Shown here: positions 6,628 to 13,364 of the stretch, piece by piece
Layout: every line of letters starts with the position of its first letter
Position numbering within the stretch: the first letter of the stretch is position 1
Source of the DNA: an uncultured Beijerinckiaceae bacterium
GTDB lineage: Bacteria > Pseudomonadota > Alphaproteobacteria > Rhizobiales > Beijerinckiaceae
DNA length: 13,818 nucleotides
Assembly (NCBI GenBank): GCA_937873345.1
Contig: CALMRL010000493.1
Span: 1-13,818 of the forward strand
Reading direction: 5' to 3'
Notes under the pieces: generated by a model
What the model was told of the DNA's origin: nothing
The model's input: only the letters and a program-made list of their open reading frames with translations
The model's database searches: none
Translations under genes and position numbers: made by a program

Positions 6628-8724
6628 CTAATTCAATTCGATCTTCTTGCCGATGATCTTGATGTCCGTTCCTTGTAGCGTGATGCTGCCGTCCTTCGAC
6701 ATCGTCAGGCTCGACTGGCCGCAAACGAAGCTGATCTTGTCAGCGACGGTGACGCTGTAATCGGCTCCCACCGTCTTCTGGAACGCGCCGTGGGACGCGA
6801 TGTAGGTCTGCTTCTCGCTCGAAAAGACCACATCGCCGGCGGCATGTACCACCTTGTCACCGCCAACCCGCTCCGAGGACGCCTGCCCGACGACGTCGGT
6901 CTTCGTTCCCATGACATTGAGCGTGTAATTGCCTTTGTCGGCCGCCTCTGTGCCGGTCCCGATGTAGTAGGTGACTTGACGCAGACCGCGGGGATCTTGT
7001 CGGAGACCCGCGTCAAGCATGAAGCCCGTCGCCGAACTGCCGACCACGATCGACCAGTTGCCGCCGACGAACTCGGTCTTGTTGCGTTGCACCTCATCGA
7101 GGGCATTGCCGCCGGTTGAGATGACGCTGTTGTTGTCATTTCGCCGCGAGAAATTGTTGAGGACCTTCTCGGTCATGTCCTTCTGTGCATGAATGTAGAT
7201 TTCCTGTCGGCCATTGAAGTCCTCCAAAGACAGCTCATTATGACCTGCACCTTTGTAGGTATGGGATCGTATGACCATGCAGGTCTTGTTCTTAGGCAGG
7301 GTGTAGGGCACTTTGTTGGTCGGGTCCGGCACCAGCGCCATCACGAAGGGACGATCGGGATCGCCTTCCTGGTAGCTCACCAGGCACTCCATGCCGACGC
7401 GCGGGATCACCTGGTGGCCCCAGCTGCCGCCCGCCCAGGGCTGGCCCACCCGGCTCCAGCAGGTGTCCGAGCCGTCCTTCGCCGCGCGGCGGTCCCACGG
7501 GAACCACACCTTCACCTGCCCGTACGGGTTGGTGAAGATCTCCTCGCCCGACGGCCCGGCGATCAGCGCCACCTGCTGCCCGTTGATGCGCGGACGACGC
7601 TGGCGGCGGTGCGGCGTCGCCGGCGTGGTGGCGGGCAGCGTCGAGAAGCTGTTCGCGTAGCTCGGCATGCGCCGCTCCGTTGCCTGTTCGGCGCGGCCGG
7701 CGCTCATCGGCGTCGCCTCGTAGCTCGGATCGTCCGCCTCGTGCCTGATCGCCGTCACCACTTGGCGCGCGAACACGTTCTCGGGCTTAGCGACGTCGAC
7801 GGGGGTGAAGGTCTGCCCCGGCGCCAGCGTGCGCACGGTGGACTGCGCCTCGACCGTCTCGTAGCCGGTCTCGGTGGCCTGGATGCGCCCGGTCATCGCC
7901 TGCTCGGCGGAGCTCGTATCCTCGAACCGCCCGGGGTACTCGTAGAGCTCGGCCTGCGCGTTGCCCGGCACGGAGGCGAACGTCTGCTGCGTCGCGCCCG
8001 GCGAGGACATCGAGGTCCAGTTCCAGTCGCGCCCGCTCCTCTGCCCGGGGGTGAAGGCGAAGCTCCGCCGCCAGTCGGTGATGTGGTCCTGCGCCGGCGA
8101 TCCCAGCGAGAAGCGCATCTGCGGCTCGGGCGCCGCGTCGTAGCCCGATGCATGGTCGGCAACGATCAGCGTGTGCCTGCCCTGCGCGTGGACGTGCCAG
8201 TATAGAAAGGCATCCTGTTCCATCCTGCGCAGCATGTAGTCGAGGTCGGTCTCGTTCCACTGCACCGAGTACTCGCGCGTGGGCAGCTGGCTGGTGATCC
8301 TGAGCTGGTAGTCACTGATGCCGTGCTCGCTCAGCAGCGTCTCGATCACCTGCGCCGTCGTCATGTTCTGCCATATACGGCAGTCGCTGCGCTGGCTCAG
8401 CGTCCACAGCTTCGGCCGCAGCGTCAGCGCGTACGACCGCGTGCCCCTCGTCAACAGCGGCCCCTCGTGCAGGTGGGTGGCGAAGCCGTTCCACCAGCGC
8501 GTGCCCTCGTCCTTCAGCTTCAGCCGGATGTCGACCGACGAGCCGATCAGGTCACCGGCCGCGAGGTCGTCGCGCTGCGCCTTGACCCTGAGCTGCATCG
8601 TGAACAGCGCGTTCACCGCCTCGTCGACGTCCAAGTGCTCCAGCAGCAGCACGTCGCTGCCCAGCGCTGTCGCTACCGCCATCATCCGCCCGGTCTGCGT
8701 GTAGGGGAGGCGGTCCGAGGTCAA
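6628..8724 (-). CDS. vgrG: Type VI secretion spike protein VgrG
   Basis: VgrG trimers form the puncturing spike of the type VI secretion system. With the TTG start at 8722-8724 the protein has 698 residues. The N-terminal gp27-like part begins at LPYTQTGRMMAVATALGSDVLLLEHL and includes YSVQWNETDLDYMLRRMEQD. The gp5 OB-fold region is recognisable from NPYGQVKVWFPWDR and WAGGSWGHQVIPRVGMECLV, followed by EGDPDRPFV. The last third, from about residue 470, is the beta-helix needle, ending with DGSITLQGTDIKIIGKKIELN; no toxin domain is fused to it. I prefer the TTG because AGGA lies 9 nt upstream (complement of 8734-8737); an in-frame GTG at 8766 would add 14 residues. GC content falls sharply between the OB-fold and the needle (46 of 60 in 7381-7440, 29 of 60 in 7201-7260), so the tail may have been exchanged. 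Confidence 0.92.
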   Translation of the reverse strand: MTSDRLPYTQTGRMMAVATALGSDVLLLEHLDVDEAVNALFTMQLRVKAQRDDLAAGDLIGSSVDIRLKLKDEGTRWWNGFATHLHEGPLLTRGTRSYALTLRPKLWTLSQRSDCRIWQNMTTAQVIETLLSEHGISDYQLRITSQLPTREYSVQWNETDLDYMLRRMEQDAFLYWHVHAQGRHTLIVADHASGYDAAPEPQMRFSLGSPAQDHITDWRRSFAFTPGQRSGRDWNWTSMSSPGATQQTFASVPGNAQAELYEYPGRFEDTSSAEQAMTGRIQATETGYETVEAQSTVRTLAPGQTFTPVDVAKPENVFARQVVTAIRHEADDPSYEATPMSAGRAEQATERRMPSYANSFSTLPATTPATPHRRQRRPRINGQQVALIAGPSGEEIFTNPYGQVKVWFPWDRRAAKDGSDTCWSRVGQPWAGGSWGHQVIPRVGMECLVSYQEGDPDRPFVMALVPDPTNKVPYTLPKNKTCMVIRSHTYKGAGHNELSLEDFNGRQEIYIHAQKDMTEKVLNNFSRRNDNNSVISTGGNALDEVQRNKTEFVGGNWSIVVGSSATGFMLDAGLRQDPRGLRQVTYYIGTGTEAADKGNYTLNVMGTKTDVVGQASSERVGGDKVVHAAGDVVFSSEKQTYIASHGAFQKTVGADYSVTVADKISFVCGQSSLTMSKDGSITLQGTDIKIIGKKIELN

Positions 8725-8872
8725 GGGCAGTTTTCCTAGCAGATGGTGCAGCGGTCGGCGACGCACGACGGACGTGGTTGACGCCGATCAACGTCTCGCG
8801 CAATCCGTGCAGCAAACATCAAGCTTGTGACTCCCGCAAGACGCTCACCCGTTTGACGCGGGATGCCGCACC

Positions 8873-10079
8873 CTACAGCACCGCCTCGAACTGATCGGCG
8901 ATCCAATCCGCCTCCCCCTCGCCGATGACCAGCGGCGGCGCGATGCGGATGGTGTGCTCGTGCGTCTCCTTGGCGAGCAGGCCGCGTCCGCGCAGCCGCT
9001 CGCACACGGGCCGCGCCCCGCCGACGTGGCGTGCAGTTCCACCGCGATCATCAGCCCGCGGCCGCGCACCTCGCGCACGGCTGGGCCCGCCACGGCCTGG
9101 AGGTTAGCGAGGAGGCGGGCGCCGACGCGGGCCGCGTTCTCGATCATCCCCTCCTCGACGAGCACGCGCAGCGAGGCCGAGGCGACGGCGCAGGCGAGCG
9201 GGTTGCCGCCGAAGGTCGAGCCGTGCTCGCCGGGCCTGAGCACGTCCATCACCGCGCTCGGCGCCAGCACGGCGGAGACGGGATAGAAGCCGCCGCCGAG
9301 CGCCTTGCCGACCAGCGTCACGTCGGCCTCGACGCCCTCGTGCTCCTCCGCGAGCAGGCGGCCGGTGCGCCCGAGCCCGGTCTGGATCTCGTCGAGGATC
9401 ATCAGCACGTTGCTCGCCGTGCAAAGCTCGCGCATCCGGCGGAGATAGCCCGCCGGCGGGATCACCACGCCCGCCTCGCCCTGGATCGGCTCGGCGAGCA
9501 CGGCGACGGTGTTCGGCCCGATCGCCCGTTCCAGCGCCGCGGCGTCGCCGTAGGGCACGACCAGGAACCCCCGCGCGAAGGGGCCGAAGTTGTGGCGCGA
9601 CGCGGGATCGGAGGAGAAGCCGACCACCGCGATGGTGCGGCCGTGGAAGTTGCCGTCGCAGACCACGATCTCGGCGCGGCCGCCCGGCACGCCCTTCACC
9701 TCGTAGCCCCACTTGCGGGCGAGCTTCAGCGCGCTCTCCACCGCTTCGGCGCCCGAGTTCATCAGCAGCGCCCGCTGCGAGCGAGTGAGGGTGCAAAGCT
9801 GCTCCAGCAAGGGCGCAAGGCGCGCGACGTCAGCGTCAGGCGGCCCGCCTGCTCCACCATCGCCGCGAGGATCTTCGGGTGGCAGTGCCCCTGGTTGACG
9901 GCGGAGTAGGCGGCGAGGCAGTCGAGGTAGCGGCGCCCCTCGACATCCCACACGGTGGCGCCCTCGCCCCGCGCCAGCACCACGTCTAGGGGCCGATAGT
10001 TGTTGGCGCCGTATCGCCACTCCGTGGCGACGAGGTCGGCGGCATGGGCCGTCCCGCCCGGTCCGAGCAGCGTTCCCAT
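8873..10079 (-). pseudogene. rocD: Ornithine aminotransferase, broken by two indels
   Basis: The coding sequence is that of a PLP-dependent ornithine 5-aminotransferase (ornithine plus 2-oxoglutarate to glutamate semialdehyde plus glutamate), but it is spread over three frames. Frame 1 runs from ATG 10079 to the LTLTSRA segment (about 9819). Frame 2 begins at LAPLLEQL (about 9816) and carries the core, including LMNSGAEAVESALKLARKWG, DEIQTGLGRTG and the PLP lysine in LVGKALGGGFYPV, up to MIAVELHA (about 9028). Frame 3 gives VCERLRGRGLLAKETHEHTIRIAPP and ends at TAG 8873-8875. At the first break the usual 'FRNDQ'-type residues are missing, so about 16 nt appear lost. At the second, one base appears lost. 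GGGAGG lies directly before the ATG, and the gene starts 8 nt after the arginine hydrolase gene, so the two formed an operon. Two independent lesions favour a true pseudogene over a sequencing error. Confidence 0.82.
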
Positions 10080-10087
10080 CGCCTCCC

Positions 10088-10963
10088 CTAGGCGGCCCGG
10101 TGGAGCGAGGCCGGCTCGACGGCGGCGCGGTCGAGGCGCAGCGTCATGCAGTAGGCGCCGCCGCCCGACAGGATGAAGGGGGCGAGGTCGATGTCGACGA
10201 CGCGGTAGCCGCGCTCGGCGAGCGTGGCCCGCAGCCGCTCCGCCGCCTGCGCCATGATCACGGTGCGGCCGATGGCGACGGCGTTGACGCAGAAGCGCGC
10301 GGCGTCCTCGTCCGAGGCCTCGATCCGCTGCGAGGCGTCGACGCGATCGCGGATGAGGCCCTGCCCCTCAGCGGTGAAGGCCTGGGGATAGTACAGCACC
10401 TCGCCGCCCGGCAGCGGGCAGAAGCAGGTGTCGAGGTGATAAAACTTCGGCGTGGCGAGTTCGAGCGCCACCGTCTCGCGGCCGAAGAAGCCGGCGACGG
10501 CCTCCAGCCCCTGGCGGTTCGAGCGCTGGCCGTGAGCAGCCCAGAACAGCGCGCGGCCCGCGTCGAAGATCGCGTCGCCGGCGCCCTCCTGAACGGCGCC
10601 CTCGGGAAGCTCCGCCACCTCGTCGACGAGGTCGCGCTCGCGCAACGCGGCAAAGGCGCGGGCGAACACCGGTTCCTCGACGCGGCGCTCGGGGTGGAGG
10701 AAGCGGGCGAGCAGCACGCGGCGGTCGAGCAAGGTCGCGGCATTGGCGGGGAAGACGAGGTCGGGCGCGCCGGGATGGCCGGCCACCATCTCGATCTCGG
10801 CGCCGGCGAGGCGAAGCGCGTCGGCGAGGTTGGCCGAGGCCGCGCGGGCGGCGGCATGGAGCCCCTCGCTGTCGGCCTGCCACAGCCGCGGCGACATCCA
10901 CGGATTGATCGCGTAGCTCACCGCGTAATGCGCGGGATCGACCATCATGAAGCGCGGCGACAC
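10088..10963 (-). CDS. Guanidine-modifying hydrolase, arginine deiminase/dihydrolase (DDAH-like) type
   Basis: A 291-residue member of the amidinotransferase / dimethylarginine hydrolase superfamily, which attacks the guanidinium carbon of arginine derivatives through a Cys thiolate. The N-terminus FMMVDPAHYAVSYAINPWM matches the 'INPWM' subgroup that includes the cyanobacterial arginine dihydrolase ArgZ. Visible active-site candidates are Asp68 (GAPDLVF), Asn74 (PANAAT), Glu126 (QEGAGD), His176 with Asp178 (FYHLDTCF) and Cys272 (GGGAYCMTL). Likely reactions are arginine to ornithine plus CO2 and ammonia, arginine to citrulline, or dimethylarginine hydrolysis; the sequence alone does not decide. 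Its co-operonic neighbour is an ornithine aminotransferase, which favours ornithine as the product. The GTG start at 10963 has GGAGG 7 nt upstream. The Lrp/AsnC gene is divergent, 132 bp away, and probably regulates this operon. Confidence 0.85.
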   Translation of the reverse strand: MSPRFMMVDPAHYAVSYAINPWMSPRLWQADSEGLHAAARAASANLADALRLAGAEIEMVAGHPGAPDLVFPANAATLLDRRVLLARFLHPERRVEEPVFARAFAALRERDLVDEVAELPEGAVQEGAGDAIFDAGRALFWAAHGQRSNRQGLEAVAGFFGRETVALELATPKFYHLDTCFCPLPGGEVLYYPQAFTAEGQGLIRDRVDASQRIEASDEDAARFCVNAVAIGRTVIMAQAAERLRATLAERGYRVVDIDLAPFILSGGGAYCMTLRLDRAAVEPASLHRAA

Positions 10964-11058
10964 GGCTCGTCCTCCCCCTCGAAAGCGGGCGGACCATGCG
11001 CGAGGCGGATGCGAAGGGAAAGCAGGCGACCTGCGCGATCTGCTGGCCTAACCTGACG

Positions 11059-11083
11059 AAATGCCAGCTCGGTCTGGCGATTT
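11059..11083. promoter_or_regulatory. Inverted repeat upstream of the Lrp/AsnC gene, candidate operator
   Basis: AAATGCCAG (11059-11067) and CTGGCGATTT (11074-11083) are inverted copies, with one unpaired base and a 6-nt centre. The site lies in the 132-bp divergent interval between the hydrolase and regulator genes, 12 bp before the regulator ATG. Lrp/AsnC proteins commonly bind imperfect palindromes with AT-rich flanks in their own control regions, so autoregulation or shared control is plausible. Its closeness to the start codon would suit repression. Confidence 0.4.
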
Positions 11084-11095
11084 GCCGGGACGAGC

Positions 11096-11515
11096 ATGGA
11101 CGACCTCGATCAGCGCCTCCTCGCCCTGCTGCGCGACAACGCCCGCGCGCGGCTGGCGACGCTCGCCAAGAGCCTCAAGGTGTCGCGCGGCACGGTGCAG
11201 AACCGCATCGAGCGGCTGCAGGCCGGTGGCGTGCTGCTCGGCTTCACCGTGCGCACCGGCGGCGGCCAAGCCGGACGGGTACGCGCGATCACCACGGTCG
11301 CCATCGAAGGCGGGCGATCGGCGGCGGTGCTGGCGGCGCTGCGCCTGATCCCCGCCGTCCAGGCGGCGCACACCACCAACGGCCGCTGGGACCTCGTCGC
11401 GGAACTGGAAACGCCCGATCTCGCCGGCTTCTCCGCGGCGCTCGACGCGATCCGCAGGGTGGACGGCATCGCGGCCAGCGAGACCAGCCTGTTGCTGACC
11501 ACCGTGCGGTTCTGA
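11096..11515 (+). CDS. Lrp/AsnC-family transcriptional regulator
   Basis: A 139-residue cytoplasmic regulator with the standard two-part layout. An N-terminal helix-turn-helix covers about residues 1-50 (MDDLDQRLLALLRDNARA, LAKSLKVSRGTVQNRIERLQ, GVLLGFTV). The rest is a RAM/AsnC ligand-binding and oligomerisation domain with beta strands such as RVRAITTVAIEG, the turn TTNGRWDLVAELE and the end ETSLLLTTVRF. It is slightly shorter than classical Lrp (about 150-165). GGGA lies 6 nt before ATG 11096. It is divergent from the arginine hydrolase/ornithine aminotransferase operon, and Lrp-type regulators of arginine or ornithine catabolism commonly sit beside their targets. The amino acid effector is therefore probably arginine or ornithine, by inference. 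It converges with dmeF, with 19 bp between the stop codons. Confidence 0.9.
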   Translation: MDDLDQRLLALLRDNARARLATLAKSLKVSRGTVQNRIERLQAGGVLLGFTVRTGGGQAGRVRAITTVAIEGGRSAAVLAALRLIPAVQAAHTTNGRWDLVAELETPDLAGFSAALDAIRRVDGIAASETSLLLTTVRF

Positions 11516-11534
11516 CCCTCGGGCGTTCCGGCCC

Positions 11535-12497
11535 TCAGGCGGTCCGGGTCACCTCGACGGTGAGGTGCGACAGGCCGCCGGCCGTGCCGAGCAGCGCGCG
11601 GTAGTAGCCGGCGTCGCGCGCCTCCGACGTCACCACCGAGACGATGGCGCCGAGATGGCCGGGGCCGAGGCGCCACAGGTGCAGGTCGGCGACCCGGTCG
11701 CCCGCTCCTTCCACCGCCGCGCGCAGCCGGCCGCTCATCGCCCGGTCGGGGTCCATGTCGAGCAGGATGGCGCCGGTGTCGCGGATCAGGCCGTAGGACC
11801 AGGCGGCGATGACGGCGGCGCCGACGAGCCCGACGACCGGGTCCATCCACAGCCAGCCGAACAGGCGAGCGAGCATCAGGCCGACGATCACCATCAGCGA
11901 CACGGCGGCATCGGCGGCGACGTGGACCACCGCCGCCCGCATGTTGTTGTCGCGCGAGGCCGCGCTGTGGGCGTGGTGACGATGGCTGTGATCGTCATGG
12001 TCGTGACGGCCGTGGTGGTGATGAGGCCCGTGCCGGCCGCCGGCGAGCAGCCAGGCGCTGGCGACGTTGACCGCCAACCCGAGCGCCGCGATCGGGATCG
12101 CCTCGCCGAAGCGGATCGGCACGGGCGCGAACAGGCGCGAGAGCGACTCGGCGCCGATCAGCACGGCGATCAGCGCCAGCACCACCGCGCTGGTGAAGCC
12201 GGCGAGGTCGCCGAACTTGCCGGTGCCGAAGGAGAAGCGGGCGTCGCCGGCGTGGCGGCGGGCGTAGGTGTAGGCCAGCGCAGCAAGCAGCAGGGCGCCG
12301 GCGTGGGTGCTCATGTGCAGGCCGTCGGCGACGAGCGCGATCGAGCCGTAGGCGAGGCCGCCGGCGATCTCCAGCACCATCATCGCGCCGCACAGCGCGA
12401 TCACCCCCCAGGCCCGACGCTCGCTCGCCTCGTGGCCCTCCCCGAGGAAGAGGTGATCGTGCGCGGGCGCCCCGCCCAAGGGATGACCGTCGCTCAT
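11535..12497 (-). CDS. dmeF: Cation diffusion facilitator, Co(II)/Ni(II) efflux type (DmeF-like)
   Basis: A 320-residue inner-membrane metal/proton antiporter of the CDF family. The N-terminal DHLFLGEGHEASERRAW and the segment VADGLHMSTHAGALLLAALA are characteristic of DmeF, which exports cobalt and nickel. There are six hydrophobic stretches. The transport-site residues appear to be H61 and H65 (HMSTH) in helix 2 and H192 and D196 (HVAAD) in helix 5. A cytoplasmic loop at residues 156-177 contains 12 His among 22 residues, as is common in this family. The C-terminal domain shows the conserved DLHLWRLGPGHLGAIVS. ATG 12495-12497 has AAGGAG close upstream; the frame is open further upstream but only as an antisense shadow. 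An RcnR/DmeR-like palindrome lies 32 bp upstream, which fits induction by Co or Ni. No dmeR gene is adjacent. Confidence 0.88.
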   Translation of the reverse strand: MSDGHPLGGAPAHDHLFLGEGHEASERRAWGVIALCGAMMVLEIAGGLAYGSIALVADGLHMSTHAGALLLAALAYTYARRHAGDARFSFGTGKFGDLAGFTSAVVLALIAVLIGAESLSRLFAPVPIRFGEAIPIAALGLAVNVASAWLLAGGRHGPHHHHGRHDHDDHSHRHHAHSAASRDNNMRAAVVHVAADAAVSLMVIVGLMLARLFGWLWMDPVVGLVGAAVIAAWSYGLIRDTGAILLDMDPDRAMSGRLRAAVEGAGDRVADLHLWRLGPGHLGAIVSVVTSEARDAGYYRALLGTAGGLSHLTVEVTRTA

Positions 12498-12529
12498 GGC
12501 GCTCCTTCGCGTCGGGATGTTCCGGCCGG

Positions 12530-12548
12530 CATGGGGTACCCCCCTATG
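12530..12548 (-). promoter_or_regulatory. RcnR/DmeR-like operator upstream of dmeF
   Basis: CATGGGGTACCCCCCTATG has a perfect 10-bp palindrome, GGGGTACCCC (12533-12542), within CAT...ATG flanks. G/C tracts bordered by TA are the known recognition pattern of the RcnR/CsoR repressor family, and the dmeRF operator of rhizobia is of this kind as I recall it. The site lies 32 bp before the dmeF start, where repressor binding would block transcription. The regulator gene itself is not in the window. Confidence 0.6.
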
Positions 12549-12665
12549 TCGCCGACGTCCAGCGGCGGCCGTCTCCGGCAAGCGACGGCTGGCAGCCGAC
12601 TTGTTTTGGCCATAGCGGGATCGGAGACCGTCGGGGCGACAGCACAACAAGACCGGGAGGCTTCC

Positions 12666-13364
12666 TTGCGCCTGCTCCTCGCCGCCGCGCTCATCGCCGG
12701 CCCGGCCCCGCTTTCGGCGGTCGCGGCCCGCACCATCAGGTACCCCGAAGCCAAGCCGATGGTGCTGTTCGAGGTGCCCGACGACTGGGCGGTGACCCCC
12801 GCCGACGGCGGGCTGCAGCTGGCGTCGCCCGACCATACCTCGATCATCCTCGCTGCCATGGCCAAGCCCGGCAAGGCCGACCTCGCCGCCTTCCAGAAGG
12901 CGGCGGCGCAGCGGATGATCGAGTTCGGCGTCGCCTTCGACCCGCACGCCGAGGTGCCGAAGGCATCGCACTCGGTGACGGAGAAGAACCGCATCACCGC
13001 GCTGCTCGGCCCGGAGACGCAACCCAAGGTGAAGGCCGGCGAGTTGCAGCCGCTCTCCACCATGCCCTCGATGGCGCTGCTCGGCCAGGCGCCGGAATCG
13101 ACGATCGCCAACACGAGCGGCATCGAAACGGGGGACGGGAAGACGGCCGGCAAGGATGGCGAGGGCGGCAAGGCAGAAGGCGGCAAGCCGCTGCACTTCG
13201 CCTCGGCGGTGATCTACGGCGCGACGCTCGGGGGCAAGCCGGTCGACGTGCAGTTCCTGAACTTCGGCCTGAGCAGCGAGCAGTCGTTCCTGATGCAACA
13301 GGAATCGAGCGGCGACGACGCCCGCGCCGGCACGATCATCCGGTCGGTGCGCGCGATCAAGTGA
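12666..13364 (+). CDS. Secreted protein of unknown function, DcrB/PsbP-like in style
   Basis: I do not recognise a named family. The deduced protein has 232 residues and starts with a TTG (12666-12668) that has GGGAGG 5 nt upstream (12655-12660). The open frame extends far upstream but only as an antisense shadow of dmeF. The N-terminus LRLLLAAALIAGPAPLSAVAA is a typical Sec signal peptide with probable cleavage near residue 20. The mature part starts with IRYPEAKPMVLFEVPDDWAV and LQLASPDHTSIILAAM, a pattern that recalls the Mog1/PsbP/DcrB fold of small periplasmic proteins; this is a weak resemblance. Near residues 157-177 there is a Gly/Lys-rich low-complexity linker. The tail FLMQQESS followed by TIIRSVRAIK resembles the closing helix of such domains. 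It is divergent from dmeF and overlaps the DUF1501 gene tail to tail by 8 bp. Confidence 0.75.
   Translation: MRLLLAAALIAGPAPLSAVAARTIRYPEAKPMVLFEVPDDWAVTPADGGLQLASPDHTSIILAAMAKPGKADLAAFQKAAAQRMIEFGVAFDPHAEVPKASHSVTEKNRITALLGPETQPKVKAGELQPLSTMPSMALLGQAPESTIANTSGIETGDGKTAGKDGEGGKAEGGKPLHFASAVIYGATLGGKPVDVQFLNFGLSSEQSFLMQQESSGDDARAGTIIRSVRAIK

Noticed and set aside
8725..8872. Interval upstream of vgrG examined for a promoter or small gene
   Set aside because: Apart from the AGGA used for the vgrG start I found no well-spaced promoter boxes, no convincing ORF and only a 4-bp hairpin.
8873..10079. Programmed ribosomal frameshifting in the ornithine aminotransferase
   Set aside because: There are two separate breaks, one with about 16 nt of conserved coding sequence missing, and no slippery heptamer or stimulatory structure is evident. 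Mutation explains it better.
11513..11551. TGACCC/GGGTCA inverted pair around the convergent Lrp and dmeF stops
   Set aside because: Six-base arms with a 27-nt loop and partly fixed by coding sequence; too weak to call a terminator.
11565..12665. Upstream extension of the secreted-protein frame, opposite dmeF
   Set aside because: This part is the antisense shadow of dmeF. The signal peptide and ribosome binding site place the true start at 12666.
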